A stretch of DNA of 47,013 nt from Candidatus Zhuqueibacterota bacterium. GTDB lineage: Bacteria; Zhuqueibacterota; Zhuqueibacteria; Residuimicrobiales; Krinioviventaceae. The position numbers and the translations under genes are program-made. Under the pieces are notes generated by a model, which worked only from the letters and a program-made list of their open reading frames with translations, did not search any database and was not told the origin of the DNA. Location: assembly GCA_016928775.1 (NCBI GenBank), contig JAFGKD010000028.1, positions 1 to 47,013 of the forward strand, in the 5' to 3' direction. Shown piece after piece: positions 1 through 8,828 of the stretch; the stretch's first letter is position 1, and each line of letters opens with the position of its first letter.

Positions 1-13
1 GATCACTGAAATA

Positions 14-95
14 ATGGAACGCGGATCGAACGGATTTAACGGATTGGAACGGATTTCTTTATCCGTTAGAATCCGTCCCATCCGTTCTATTCTAA
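14..95. repeat. Dispersed hairpin repeat built from GGATTnAAC units (copy 1)
   Basis: The left arm (14-57) is a chain of 9-10 base units of the type CGGATTTAA. The right arm (about 58-95) carries the complementary ATCCGTT units, so the whole block can fold into an imperfect long hairpin. A second member lies at 37295-37399, and the related ACGGATGA-type arms lie at 16238-16374. There is no coding signal. The family is seen directly in the sequence; its function is unknown. Confidence 0.7.
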
Positions 96-110
96 AGAAT
101 AGTGCTCGTT

Positions 111-195
111 TTTGGTTGCGGCCAAAGGCCGTGCCAAGTAATCCGCGGACCATTTTGGTTGTGGCCTTTGGCCACACCAAGTTCATCCGTGGCTC
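111..195 (-). repeat. Dispersed composite repeat with two GGCC hairpins (copy 1)
   Basis: Read on the minus strand, this block runs GAGCCACGGATGAAC, a TGGCCAAAGGCCA hairpin, AAAATGGTCCGCGGATTAC, then a second GGCCTTTGGCC hairpin. The same order of elements recurs on the plus strand at 16153-16236, including an almost identical central ATGGTCCGCGGATTACTTGG. Each half can form its own stem; TGTGGCC-TTT-GGCCACA is perfect. The minus-strand gene that ends at 194 takes its stop codon from the edge of this repeat. Confidence 0.75.
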
Positions 196-1126
196 AAAAA
201 CTTTTTTCCAATAAAAGTTCAAACTCTTTTTTGCTCATATTTTCAATCGTCACCCGGCGCTCGATTATTCCCGGGATTTTCATTTCCATTGAGGGAATGT
301 TTGTCTCGGAGACCACAAATTCCGCCATCTCGGCTTTTTGCAGCCAGAAAGAATCCAGATCGATGTACAGGTCACCAAAATAATGCGACGAACCACTGGT
401 CTCGACTGTCATATCAGGCGTGGCGCGTATTTTCATGGTAAAAGAGCTCTCGCCGGAATCATAACCGATCAAAGCGCACAATTTACCGTTTATTCGACTC
501 AGACCTTTAAACTGCATCGTGATCTCGCCGTTCCGAAAGACCGAGCCTTGTTCAATGCTGTTTCCGAGGTTGACCGGGGGCTCGGTGTTCGCCGCGGCAT
601 GAATGATAAAATCGCCGATTTTATGCAAATCTTCAATGCCGGTTTCCTCGTTCATTGACGTGGAAAAAATATCAAAGCTGTGAAAATCAATAAAGCAGTT
701 ATACACCGCATAGCTGTGCTCCTGATCAATTGTCTGGCCGTCATCCGTTGTCAAGTTGTCAAATTTGCTGTGCGGAATCGAGAACATCTGACCCTGATCA
801 TCCAGGCCATTTGCACCGGGCGCAAAGGGATATGTCCACCCTTGCAGTGCGGGAATTGATTTTTCCTTTTTCCCTTTGAGATCAATCGTGAAGCGGTGGC
901 ACGTATATTTTGTCGTATCAGCGCTCGGATGGGCCTCCAATAACAGGCGATAAAATTCATGCGCAGATCGATCCCCGGCCTGCGTATACTTGATATAGTG
1001 ACTCTGCATGCGAAAGTACTGTTGTGTTTTAGACCGATCTCCTGTGAGAGTGTAGCTTTGGTCTAACCTCACCTTTTGTGCGAAACTCGTTGTGATCAGC
1101 AACATAGTCCATACTAAAATTTTCAT
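194..1126 (-). CDS. Secreted protein of unknown function
   Basis: I do not recognise a family. The 310-residue product begins with a typical signal peptide (Lys2, a hydrophobic stretch at about 3-14, then SFAQ as a likely signal peptidase I site) and has no other membrane segment, so it should be periplasmic or exported. It lacks a sorting domain and any clear enzymatic motif. The start at 1126 is preferred over an in-frame ATG eight codons upstream because a strong GGAGGAG ribosome-binding site sits 5 bases before it and the signal peptide starts there. The C-terminus (ELLLEKSF) ends in a TGA that lies within the dispersed repeat at 111-195, so the original 3' end may have been replaced by the repeat. 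The next gene upstream on the same strand starts 70 bases away, so co-transcription with the HAD phosphatase is possible. Confidence 0.75.
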   Translation of the reverse strand: MKILVWTMLLITTSFAQKVRLDQSYTLTGDRSKTQQYFRMQSHYIKYTQAGDRSAHEFYRLLLEAHPSADTTKYTCHRFTIDLKGKKEKSIPALQGWTYPFAPGANGLDDQGQMFSIPHSKFDNLTTDDGQTIDQEHSYAVYNCFIDFHSFDIFSTSMNEETGIEDLHKIGDFIIHAAANTEPPVNLGNSIEQGSVFRNGEITMQFKGLSRINGKLCALIGYDSGESSFTMKIRATPDMTVETSGSSHYFGDLYIDLDSFWLQKAEMAEFVVSETNIPSMEMKIPGIIERRVTIENMSKKEFELLLEKSF

Positions 1127-1195
1127 GACACTCCTCCAAAAAATAAACAATGATTTAGATGTACGGAGTGAAGCTGGATTGGGTTTCTCCTTCCT

Positions 1196-1903
1196 TTAAC
1201 TCTGGCACGATAAAAAATCGATTAAATCTGTAAACGAGCCTTGATATTCGGGTTCGAATTTGCCATCGTCGCTGTGCATGGCATAATCGGTGACGAGAAA
1301 TGTTTTCATTCCGACATCTTTGGCGACCATGTCGTCCTTGCAATCGTTGCCGATCATCAAACACTCCTCAGGCGAACAGCCGATGTGCTCGGCAATTTCG
1401 GCATAATAGTCGGGATTCGGCTTGCTACTATGCATTGTTTCAAAACTAGTGATAAAAGAAAAGGAAAAGTCCTCCAGGCCGGCCCAGCGTACTCGCTCCT
1501 CGATAGCGATAAGAGGAAAAATAGGAATAGTGGCGAGCACGATATTGTCGGTGATTTTGTTCGCCTGCTGCAGTGCCGTTCGGGCGCCATTTATCGGCCG
1601 GGTGACGTCCTGGATATTTTTATATTCGTTCTGATAATAGTTGAAAAAAATCGGTTCAACATCTCGAAAATCGAGTTTGGTGATGGATTCGAATACGTTG
1701 ATAAAAATGTCGCGGAGTGCTGTATCTGATCGTGTTGTTTTAATCATCGCTTGAGTACCGGCCAGGATGGCGTCTTTGATCTGATGATCCGGAAATACAT
1801 TTTGAATTTTCGGTAACAATGTGCTCCAATACGCTTTGACAAAGGTGTTCATTTCGTTGCGGAGCAAGGTATCGTCGAGATCGAAGAGAATGGCATTGAA
1901 CAT
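1196..1903 (-). CDS. HAD-superfamily hydrolase (phosphatase-like)
   Basis: The 235-residue protein has the haloacid dehalogenase motifs in order: motif I ILFDLDDTLL at the N-terminus (nucleophile Asp and acid/base Asp, DxDxT), a motif II threonine in VLATIPIF, the motif III lysine in SSKPNPDYY, and motif IV IGNDCKDDMVAKDVG, which binds Mg2+. A helical cap sits between motifs I and II (C1 type). Family members hydrolyse phosphate monoesters of small metabolites; the substrate cannot be told here. The start at 1903 is chosen because the family begins right before motif I. An in-frame ATG at 1939 would add 12 unrelated residues, and its AGGAAGG is too close to be a good ribosome-binding site. 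It is a cytoplasmic protein with no signal peptide. Confidence 0.85.
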   Translation of the reverse strand: MFNAILFDLDDTLLRNEMNTFVKAYWSTLLPKIQNVFPDHQIKDAILAGTQAMIKTTRSDTALRDIFINVFESITKLDFRDVEPIFFNYYQNEYKNIQDVTRPINGARTALQQANKITDNIVLATIPIFPLIAIEERVRWAGLEDFSFSFITSFETMHSSKPNPDYYAEIAEHIGCSPEECLMIGNDCKDDMVAKDVGMKTFLVTDYAMHSDDGKFEPEYQGSFTDLIDFLSCQS

Positions 1904-1980
1904 GGCTGGGAGAAAGATGAATGTTGAATGATGAAACATCCTTCCTGTTCAGCATCCGACATTCAAAATTTTCGGCTCCT

Positions 1981-3525
1981 TTATTTTACGGTGATTTGTT
2001 GAGTATACGGCTGTTCGAGTCCTTTGATATGTATAAAATAAACTCCGTTAGCCGGTCTTGTTTTATCAAAAATACGGATGAGATTGACCGAATCGGCGAC
2101 AACCTGTTGCGAGAAATCGTGCAGCTTTTGTCCAAGGATATTATAGACCTGAATGGTAACAGTTGCCGAACGCGCTGGTGTGAGTCGAATCTCCGGTCCA
2201 GCCAAAGTATTGTGCAAAACAATGGTTGAGGTCTCGGTGCGATTGGCTTTTGCATCGACTCCAGATTCACGTGGTGTATCGATTACTTTGACCTGGTACT
2301 GATCCAGCTCGACGGATTCGTTGTTCACCAGCACATTCACCGGCGCATCTTTTTTATTGATGAGCATGGTCTTCTCCGCCGAGGCCAACACCTCCAGCCA
2401 TTCCGAGGATGACGTCGCCGCGACGATCTCGGTGCCGGCGGAAAAATAATCATTGATCGCTTTGACCACATGATAGTGCGGCGCTGGTTGACCGCCATTG
2501 GCCTCGTTTGAATCGGTAAACAAATAGTTATTCAATTCACCTTGCTCCGGATTCCATTGCAGAGCGATAGCTGCACCACTTTTCAGCGCGTGATGGTAGC
2601 ACGAAGCGTGATTTGCCGCGGTGAAATCCTGGTCGTTTTCATCAGCACCGCCGTAAAATTCAGAGATGACGATCGGGAGGTCGGTCAATTCACGGATGCT
2701 GTTGATCCATGTTCCCCAAAACCGGGTCAGTTGCATCATCTCGTCATGGGTATAGCTATTGGGATCGTGGTAGTCGATCAATCCGTAATCCATGCAGATA
2801 AAATCCGCGCCAATCTTGTTTTGCAGCCAATATCTGATCACCGTTTTATCGCGGTCGGCGGGCGGCACGTGCGTGTCGCGGCCACTTTTGCCGATCTCCA
2901 CCGCCCCGTCACCCTGAATGACGATATAGGGTCCGCCAATGAGCGCATCCGGACGAACCTGTTTGACTGCAGCATAAACAGCATTGTATAATTCAGTGTA
3001 GCGTTTATAATCCCAGTTGTTTAGGCTGCTGTTCCAATAGCCTTTGAGTTCGTTCCACACCTGATAATAGGCTACATCCTGATAGCGCTCGGCTACGCGC
3101 GCGCAGAGCGTGGCAAAAGCATCGACATGTTCATCCAAAACCTCTTGTTCCATCGCCCAGTCATCCTCGCCTTTCATCCAGCCGGGAGCCTGGCAAAAAG
3201 TGATGCAAAGAGGCGTACCGATCGAGCGCATCAACTGCAGCCGATGATCCAAATCCTCCCACCGGAACACCCCGGGTTCGGGCTCGGGATTGCCGACGCC
3301 CCATCCCATGATATGCTGGTTCTGAAAGGCAAGACCATCGACGAGCAGGTTCCTGGCCCGCTGCACCGCGTCGCTGTGGCCGTATTCCCAAAAACCATGC
3401 GTATGGGTTGTGCCGATGTGAAATTGACTGGTGAGCAGGGGTGTGTCTCGATTTATCGTCACCACGATATCCTCAGCCTGAAGTGTGCTGATTAAAATGA
3501 TGAAAAAGAAAAAAAGCAGCTTCAT
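1981..3525 (-). CDS. Secreted clan-A glycoside hydrolase (GH39/GH5-like) with T9SS-type C-terminal domain
   Basis: The 514-residue protein has a signal peptide (MKLLFFFFIILISTLQA), a (beta/alpha)8 hydrolase domain over about residues 20-390 and an Ig-like C-terminal tail. WNELKGYW carries the probable acid/base Glu after the beta-4 strand, and IVISEFYGG the probable nucleophile Glu on beta-7, the arrangement of clan GH-A. The overall look (GVFRWEDLDHRLQLM, ITFCQAPGWM) is closest to GH39 beta-xylosidase-like proteins. The last 80 residues (VTIQVYNILGQ, NGVYFIHI) match the FlgD-like sorting domain used by type IX secretion, so the enzyme is probably exported to the surface. A longer ORF begins at 3597, but the signal peptide fixes the start at 3525. 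It probably acts on plant or microbial polysaccharide; the substrate is not determined. Confidence 0.8.
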   Translation of the reverse strand: MKLLFFFFIILISTLQAEDIVVTINRDTPLLTSQFHIGTTHTHGFWEYGHSDAVQRARNLLVDGLAFQNQHIMGWGVGNPEPEPGVFRWEDLDHRLQLMRSIGTPLCITFCQAPGWMKGEDDWAMEQEVLDEHVDAFATLCARVAERYQDVAYYQVWNELKGYWNSSLNNWDYKRYTELYNAVYAAVKQVRPDALIGGPYIVIQGDGAVEIGKSGRDTHVPPADRDKTVIRYWLQNKIGADFICMDYGLIDYHDPNSYTHDEMMQLTRFWGTWINSIRELTDLPIVISEFYGGADENDQDFTAANHASCYHHALKSGAAIALQWNPEQGELNNYLFTDSNEANGGQPAPHYHVVKAINDYFSAGTEIVAATSSSEWLEVLASAEKTMLINKKDAPVNVLVNNESVELDQYQVKVIDTPRESGVDAKANRTETSTIVLHNTLAGPEIRLTPARSATVTIQVYNILGQKLHDFSQQVVADSVNLIRIFDKTRPANGVYFIHIKGLEQPYTQQITVK

Positions 3526-3662
3526 CGAATTGGATCCCAAATTTGCAAGATTTTTTGTGAAGGATTGTCTAAAGGAATATAGGTAATTTTTATCCAAAGT
3601 AAAAGCCGTCCGTTAAGGTCAAAAATGTGGTGCGACATTTATGTCGCGAGCTCTTTTTTTAC

Positions 3663-4382
3663 TCACAGTGACGAGCGAAGAAACTTTTTATAAAGCCACA
3701 GCAGCACAATAGCGTGCATCACGAGGGCTGCTAAAATGTACAAGAGTACCGAGTCATTAGCCTGCGCCAGAAATCCCCTGGCCGTCCAGAACAGCGGCGA
3801 CAATCCGGCGATTAAAGTCCATTTGGCGGGAAAAAAATAATCAACGGGTATCGCCAAAAACAAAATACCAAAGCCTTTGGCTATGGCCATACCTTCCACT
3901 TTGTTCCCCGCGAAACCGCCGAGAAACAGGAGCACAATGGGCGCTTGCAACGCAGTGATGAGTGCAAGAGGGATATGCTTCCACCAGATCACGACACCGT
4001 CAAACCGGGTGATCCCAATGAAGAGCAGGATAATAATAAAACTAAAGATCACCGGAGCGAGCAGGCGCATGAACAGATAGCCTCGTTTCCCGAGTGGCGT
4101 GACCATAAAATAGGTCAGCACGCCCTCGTCGCGTTCATCGAGCAGGATAAAGCCGTAAACCATACCGATCAGCATTGGAATCAACGTCAGCATAAAAACG
4201 CAGGCAAAGGCATAGTGGGCGGTGATCGGAAACGAGAGCGAATCCTGCAGCAATTGATCCAGCGCCGGGAAACCGACGAGCAGCAGGAGCAGAATCAGCA
4301 CCGGCGCAAACGTCGACAGCACCAGCATGGGATCACGACGGATATTTTTGACATCCGCTTTTAAAAGCGTTGTAAAGTTCAT
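3663..4382 (-). CDS. ABC-2 type transporter permease (second permease of the operon)
   Basis: The 239-residue integral membrane protein has about six hydrophobic segments and an N-terminal cytoplasmic helix (LKADVKNIRRDPMLVLSTF) typical of ABC-2 permeases. The cytoplasmic motif LLDERDEGVLTYFMVTPLGKRGYLFMRL corresponds to the coupling region 'E+..G.....TP.....yl..K' of this family. It is the last gene of a four-gene operon. Its ATG overlaps the stop of the preceding gene as ATGA, which suggests translational coupling. With the permease at 4858-5559 and the ATPase at 5556-6413 it would form a heterodimeric exporter. The substrate is unknown; nothing nearby points to a drug, haem or polysaccharide. 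Confidence 0.82.
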   Translation of the reverse strand: MNFTTLLKADVKNIRRDPMLVLSTFAPVLILLLLLVGFPALDQLLQDSLSFPITAHYAFACVFMLTLIPMLIGMVYGFILLDERDEGVLTYFMVTPLGKRGYLFMRLLAPVIFSFIIILLFIGITRFDGVVIWWKHIPLALITALQAPIVLLFLGGFAGNKVEGMAIAKGFGILFLAIPVDYFFPAKWTLIAGLSPLFWTARGFLAQANDSVLLYILAALVMHAIVLLWLYKKFLRSSL

Positions 4383-4861
4383 GGCTTTTTTCTTCGAAGG
4401 ATATGAAAAATTGTCTGTTCAGTACCGCGACGCCATAACAAGGCGAGTGCCATCGCACCGAAAAGAGTGGCCGGCAATGCCGCGCCGACACCTAGAGGCG
4501 TGATAGCAACGAGAAAAACCACTCCGCCAAAACAGCCCAGCTTGAAAAGACGGGTACGTCCCGTCAACAAAAGACCAACAAATATTTGGCCCACGGCGAT
4601 AGGTTTGACATAAAAGCCCGGATGCCGGGCAAAATCTCCAAGGATAAAATTTTTGTAGAATGGCAGCAACGCCCCCTCAGCATACATGACGTAGGCCTCC
4701 GGCTGAGTCGAGGCTGTGCAGAAATTGAAAATGGCTGCTGCCAAAAAGATGATAATCCATAACAGTCGACCGAGAGCAAACCATCGCAGGCTGGCGAACA
4801 ATAGAAAAAGGAAAACAATTTGTGAAATGAGGTACGGCATCCAATACTCAGCCAAAGTCAT
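4379..4861 (-). CDS. Small integral membrane protein encoded between two ABC permeases
   Basis: The 160-residue protein begins MTLAEYWMPYL and contains four or five hydrophobic helices. The C-terminus is basic (LLWRRGTEQTIFHILRRKKP). An open frame extends upstream to 5032, but that part lies inside the preceding permease in another frame. The ATG at 4861 overlaps the permease stop as ATGA and is the convincing start. The middle (YAEGALLPFYKNFILG, then PIAVGQIFVGLLLTGRTRLFKLGCFGGVVFLV) resembles DoxX-like four-helix proteins, but I cannot assign it firmly. Its place between the two permeases, with a 4-base overlap at both ends, argues that it is an accessory subunit of the same exporter. Confidence 0.72.
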   Translation of the reverse strand: MTLAEYWMPYLISQIVFLFLLFASLRWFALGRLLWIIIFLAAAIFNFCTASTQPEAYVMYAEGALLPFYKNFILGDFARHPGFYVKPIAVGQIFVGLLLTGRTRLFKLGCFGGVVFLVAITPLGVGAALPATLFGAMALALLWRRGTEQTIFHILRRKKP

Positions 4862-5559
4862 CGTTGTACTCCAAGAATAAAAGTGGAAAAGCTTTTGATA
4901 GCGAAAAGCCATGCCAAATGAGTCCATAGCATAAGACACAGCACGGCGTATAGAATGTGCAGCATTGATGGGGACTGAAGAGTGGAAGCAAGCAATACCA
5001 GCGTTGCGCGCGTGGGCAAAAGGTACAGCCATAATCCGTCATAGACCTTCAGATAGCCCAGCAGTGGTGCGGCAAAGATAAACGTACCCGCCATGATGCC
5101 AAAGAGATAGCCGTTGAGCGAGCTCACTCTGGCGCCGATGCCGAGCCCGATCAATGTAAAAATCGACGAGCCCCACACAACGCCAAAAAGAAATAAAATG
5201 GATAGCGCATGAAATCCATTGGCGATCACAAAAATGGACCCGCTGGCAAGCATTGCGAGCAAGCTGAGCGAGCTTACTTTGGCGAACAAATATTCGGAGA
5301 GTCGCACGGGCGTGACGAACAGACTGTATAAAATGCCTTGTTGTTTTTCCAGCAGCAAAAGTGCACCGACGAAAGTGAGTCCCAATACGGATGTGTCCGA
5401 AAAAACAAGTGCATTTGTGACGATCAAGCGCACAGAGTCCGGTATACTGAGCAGTATGGTAATATAGATGACGGAGATAATCAGGTAGATAGTATAAAAG
5501 CCGTGGCGAAACTGAAACACCACATCGTAGCAGAAAAGGTGGAGCATTCGCGCCATCAT
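4858..5559 (-). CDS. ABC-2/CcmB-like transporter permease (first permease of the operon)
   Basis: The 233-residue protein has about six transmembrane helices. The family's cytoplasmic coupling segment is visible as LLEKQQGILYSLFVTPVRLSEYLFAK, followed by a hydrophobic series ending in FSTFILGVQR. It resembles ABC-2 and CcmB-like permeases that pair with a separate ATPase. The start ATGATG at 5559 overlaps the ATPase stop (ATGA), and its own stop overlaps the next start in the same way, so all four genes are tightly coupled. It probably works as one half of a heterodimeric exporter. The substrate is unknown. Confidence 0.82.
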   Translation of the reverse strand: MMARMLHLFCYDVVFQFRHGFYTIYLIISVIYITILLSIPDSVRLIVTNALVFSDTSVLGLTFVGALLLLEKQQGILYSLFVTPVRLSEYLFAKVSSLSLLAMLASGSIFVIANGFHALSILFLFGVVWGSSIFTLIGLGIGARVSSLNGYLFGIMAGTFIFAAPLLGYLKVYDGLWLYLLPTRATLVLLASTLQSPSMLHILYAVLCLMLWTHLAWLFAIKSFSTFILGVQR

Positions 5560-6413
5560 AGCAGTTGTCGTCCGGTGATTTTAATAAAAATATCTTCCAA
5601 AGTTGCCTCACCAGTATGGATCGTTTCAATGGATTTTGTTTTCAAAATATTCAGAAACTCGTCATTTTCTCCGATATTCGCAATTGGGAAAACCTTTTTT
5701 TCCGTATGTCCATTTAATAGATATTCAACGCTCACAGTTTTGCTGCTGTGCAGCAGTTTCAAATTTCGCGGGGAATCGATGACGGTCAATTGGCCATCGA
5801 CAAGGAAACCGACGCGATGGCACAGCTCGTTGGCATCGGTCATGTTGTGGGTGGTGAGAAAAATGGTCGTGCCCCTTTTCTGCAGGTCGAGAATGATATT
5901 TTTTATATTTTTAGCATTCACCGGATCAAGTCCGGCCGTGGGTTCGTCAAGAAAAAGAATTTCGGGATTGTTGAGCAGAGCGCGGACAAAATTCAAGCGC
6001 ATACGCATACCTTTAGAAAAAAAAGCAACACGCGTGTTTGCATCATCAGCGAGCCCGACCATTTCGAGAAGCGTTTCCGGGTCTGCGGTTTTTTCGCGAT
6101 ACAGGGAGCGGAAAAGTTTGAGATTTTCCAGCGCGGTAAATTTTGTATAAAGATTGGGGAATTCGAACGCCACGCCGATATGCTCATAAATCGAGTTATC
6201 GGTTTGACTGATCTCATGAGCATAAACTATAACCGAGCCGGTATATTTTTTTAAAACACCATTGATGATTTTTTGCGTGGTGCTTTTGCCGGCACCGGAA
6301 GGTCCGAGAAAGCCGAAAATTTCGCCCCTTGCGATAGAAAACGATAACTCTTTGAGCGTTGGAGCGTTGTTGCCTGGATACGTATAATTGAGCTTTGCAA
6401 CCGAGATCATCAT
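5556..6413 (-). CDS. ABC transporter ATP-binding protein
   Basis: The 285-residue nucleotide-binding protein has Walker A GPSGAGKST at about residues 37-45, a Q-loop region (GVAFEFPNLYTKFTALENL), the degenerate ABC signature FFSKGMRMRLNF, Walker B ILFLDEPTAGLDP and the switch His in FLTTHNM. The C-terminal extension (GEATLEDIFIKITGRQ) is that of ABC-2 exporter ATPases. The signature reads FSKGMRMR rather than LSGGQ, as often in this subfamily. It is the first gene of a minus-strand operon with two permeases and a small membrane protein. Two adjacent ATG codons (6413 and 6410) follow an AAGG element, and either could serve. It is transcribed divergently from the dehydrogenase genes at 6579. 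Confidence 0.9.
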   Translation of the reverse strand: MMISVAKLNYTYPGNNAPTLKELSFSIARGEIFGFLGPSGAGKSTTQKIINGVLKKYTGSVIVYAHEISQTDNSIYEHIGVAFEFPNLYTKFTALENLKLFRSLYREKTADPETLLEMVGLADDANTRVAFFSKGMRMRLNFVRALLNNPEILFLDEPTAGLDPVNAKNIKNIILDLQKRGTTIFLTTHNMTDANELCHRVGFLVDGQLTVIDSPRNLKLLHSSKTVSVEYLLNGHTEKKVFPIANIGENDEFLNILKTKSIETIHTGEATLEDIFIKITGRQLL

Positions 6414-6578
6414 GAGGCCTTGTTCCCATACGAGGTGTTTGTATTTTACGACATCAAGTTAGCTAAACAAAAGGCATACTGCAATTTTTTTCTCGAAAAT
6501 TTGGTTGCATCCCTCCGGTACTTTTGCTAACTTTTTCAAATTTGATGCTGTTTGAGCGGACATTCGAAAGGATTTTGT

Positions 6579-7154
6579 ATGCCATCATCGCGACGACAGT
6601 TTTTGAAACAGGCCGCGAGCGGCTTTGCCGGAACTGTTCTTTTGGGGGCATGCGCCGCTACTCCCAAAAGCCGTTGGCGTTTTTTTACCCGGGAGGAAGC
6701 ATCTCTCGTTGATCTGATCACCGAACAAATTATCCCTACCGATGATACTCCCGGTGGCATAGAAGCCGGCTGCTTGAATTTCATCGACAAACAACTTGTG
6801 GGCGCTTATCGCCGACACCAAAATGAATACCGCCAGGGTCTTTTGGGTTTGCAAAATAGCTCCCGTGGAAAATTTGGTAAAACTTTTCAAGAGCTCGATT
6901 GGCCGGAACAGACAGATGTGCTGGACGCCATCGAAGCGGGCGACGTTGAAGCCGCAGACTGGTCCGGTGTGTCTCCACAACGATTTTTTCAACTGATACG
7001 CGATCATACCATGCAGGGCTTTTACGGGAGCCCGCGCCACGGTGGCAACAAAAATTACCTCAGCTATAGAATGCTCGAGCTGGATGTACCACATATCATC
7101 GGCCAGAATCGTTATACGCAGGGACTGGACAAGCCGAACGGCTGGATCAATTGA
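6579..7154 (+). CDS. Gluconate 2-dehydrogenase subunit 3-like protein, Tat-exported lipoprotein
   Basis: The 191-residue protein starts with a twin-arginine signal (SRRQFLKQAASGFAGTVLLG) that ends in a lipobox, LGAC. It should therefore be exported folded and anchored by lipid. The rest matches the small subunit of GMC-type membrane-bound dehydrogenases: LVDLITEQIIPTDDTPGG near the start, QGFYGSPRHGGN and later a short C-terminal tail. These small subunits accompany the flavoprotein and probably carry it through the Tat pathway. The start at 6579 has an AAAGGA box and the Tat signal; an in-frame upstream ATG at 6552 does not. The flavoprotein follows after 18 bases. Family known; substrate (gluconate, glucose or another polyol) inferred only broadly. 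Confidence 0.88.
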   Translation: MPSSRRQFLKQAASGFAGTVLLGACAATPKSRWRFFTREEASLVDLITEQIIPTDDTPGGIEAGCLNFIDKQLVGAYRRHQNEYRQGLLGLQNSSRGKFGKTFQELDWPEQTDVLDAIEAGDVEAADWSGVSPQRFFQLIRDHTMQGFYGSPRHGGNKNYLSYRMLELDVPHIIGQNRYTQGLDKPNGWIN

Positions 7155-7172
7155 CGAGAGGGAGAAGAGACC

Positions 7173-8828
7173 ATGGCCAATAAACATGTGAATGCAATTG
7201 TTGTCGGTGCCGGAGCAGGCGGCGGTGTCGTCGCGAAAGAGCTGGCGGTGAACGGCTTGTCGGTGGTGTTGTTTGAACGTGGCAGATGGCAAACCTACGA
7301 CGAGCACGACAATGATGAGCTGATCTCCCAGCGCACAACAGTGTTGGGTAATGCTTTTGGACCAGACAACGAGCGCCATTGGCGCCTTCTGATGGATGCG
7401 CACGGCAATGAACATATTGTATTGCCAAATGAATGGGGCTATAACAACAATGCCGCCTGCGTGGGCGGCGGCACGCTGAGTTACGGTGCCATGGCCTGGC
7501 GCTTTATGCCGCAAGATTTTAAAATGCGCTCGACCTACGGTTCAGTGGAAGGATCAACACTCGAAGATTGGCCGATCTCGTACCAGGAGCTTGAGCCCAG
7601 TTATGAAAAGGCAGAATGGGAAATCGGTGTTGCGGGCGATGATAGCCAGAATCCTTTTGCACCGCCGCGGCACAAGCCGCACCCCATGCCGCCGTTTCCC
7701 TATAACAAGGAAGCCAAAATGATGCAGGATGCTGCCAAACGACTTGGCTGGCATCCCTTTCCAATCCCGATGCTGCGCAACTCTGTTCGCTATCGCGGCC
7801 GTCCTGCCTGCATTCGCATGCGAACTTGCGTCGGCTTTGCCTGTCCGGTCAATGCCAAATGCGGCACTCAGAACACGGTTATTCCGGAAGCGTTAAAAAC
7901 CAACAACTGCATCCTTCGAACTGAATGTACAGTCTCGATGGTACTCGTTGATGACAGAGGCCACGCCACCGGCGTCGAATATTTCGATGAACACAACCGT
8001 CGCCAAACGCAAACGGCGGACATTGTTGTTTTAGCCGCATCAGCCACCGAGACGCCGCGGTTGCTGCTCAACTCAAAATCCAGATTATTTCCCAACGGCG
8101 CCGGTAACAACAGCGACTTGGTTGGCCGCAATTTGCAAGGCCATGCCTACACGGGCGCATTCGGGCTGTTCGAGGAGGAGGTTTACGACGATATCGGTCC
8201 TGGTGCGTGCGTGGCGATCTGCGATTTTAATCATGGTAATCCCGGTCTCAAAGGCGGTGGCTTGTTAGCCAACGAATTTATTCGATTGCCCTACTTGTTC
8301 ACCGGCATACGTCCACCGGCATCAAAGCGCTGGGGAACGGAGCACAAGGAATTTCAAAAAAAGTATTTCAAGCGGCACGCCCAGGCAGTCGGTCCAATTC
8401 AGGAGATGCCGGTGTTTGACGCCCGCGTACAGGTCGATGACACCGTCAAGGATTTTTGGGGAATGCCGGTTGCAAAACTCTCCGGCCATCGTCACCCCTA
8501 CGATCTGGAACTGACAGATTTTCTGTCGCGCAAAGCCGAAACCTGGATGAAAGAATGTGGTGCTGTAAAAACCTGGCGACATCAACCGGGACTCGGCCTT
8601 AGTGGCGGACAGCACCAGGCTGGTACCTGCCGCATGGGTGACGATCCGCAAACATCTGTCACCAATAAATACGGCCAGGTCTGGGAAATAGACAATCTGT
8701 TTATTGCCGATGCCAGCTTGCATGTGACCAACGGCGGCTTTAATCCGGCATTGACTATTTTGGCCCTGGGCTATTGGGTTGGCGACTATATCGTGCGAGA
8801 GTGGCGGGGGACAAAATTTAAAAGCTGA
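7173..8828 (+). CDS. GMC-family FAD-dependent oxidoreductase (gluconate dehydrogenase-like flavoprotein)
   Basis: The 551-residue protein has an N-terminal FAD-binding Rossmann motif IVVGAGAGGGVVAKEL, followed by the ribose-binding acid in VVLFERGRW, and the GMC C-terminal block HQAGTCRMGDDP ... LFIADASLHVTNGGFNPALTI. The His in HQAGT is the likely catalytic base region; the second position is Asn in GGFNP. A cysteine cluster (CIRMRTCVGFACPVNAKCG, about residues 210-230) is typical of the gluconate/fructose dehydrogenase-like subgroup. It has no signal of its own, so it is expected to ride through Tat with the small subunit encoded 18 bases upstream. Electrons probably pass to the multihaem cytochrome encoded next at 9007. 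Confidence 0.9.
   Translation: MANKHVNAIVVGAGAGGGVVAKELAVNGLSVVLFERGRWQTYDEHDNDELISQRTTVLGNAFGPDNERHWRLLMDAHGNEHIVLPNEWGYNNNAACVGGGTLSYGAMAWRFMPQDFKMRSTYGSVEGSTLEDWPISYQELEPSYEKAEWEIGVAGDDSQNPFAPPRHKPHPMPPFPYNKEAKMMQDAAKRLGWHPFPIPMLRNSVRYRGRPACIRMRTCVGFACPVNAKCGTQNTVIPEALKTNNCILRTECTVSMVLVDDRGHATGVEYFDEHNRRQTQTADIVVLAASATETPRLLLNSKSRLFPNGAGNNSDLVGRNLQGHAYTGAFGLFEEEVYDDIGPGACVAICDFNHGNPGLKGGGLLANEFIRLPYLFTGIRPPASKRWGTEHKEFQKKYFKRHAQAVGPIQEMPVFDARVQVDDTVKDFWGMPVAKLSGHRHPYDLELTDFLSRKAETWMKECGAVKTWRHQPGLGLSGGQHQAGTCRMGDDPQTSVTNKYGQVWEIDNLFIADASLHVTNGGFNPALTILALGYWVGDYIVREWRGTKFKS

Noticed and set aside
6585..7514. Long minus-strand open frame opposite the dehydrogenase genes
   Set aside because: It lies antisense to two well-supported genes, has no family signature or ribosome-binding site, and its length follows from the GC-rich codon use of the genes beneath.
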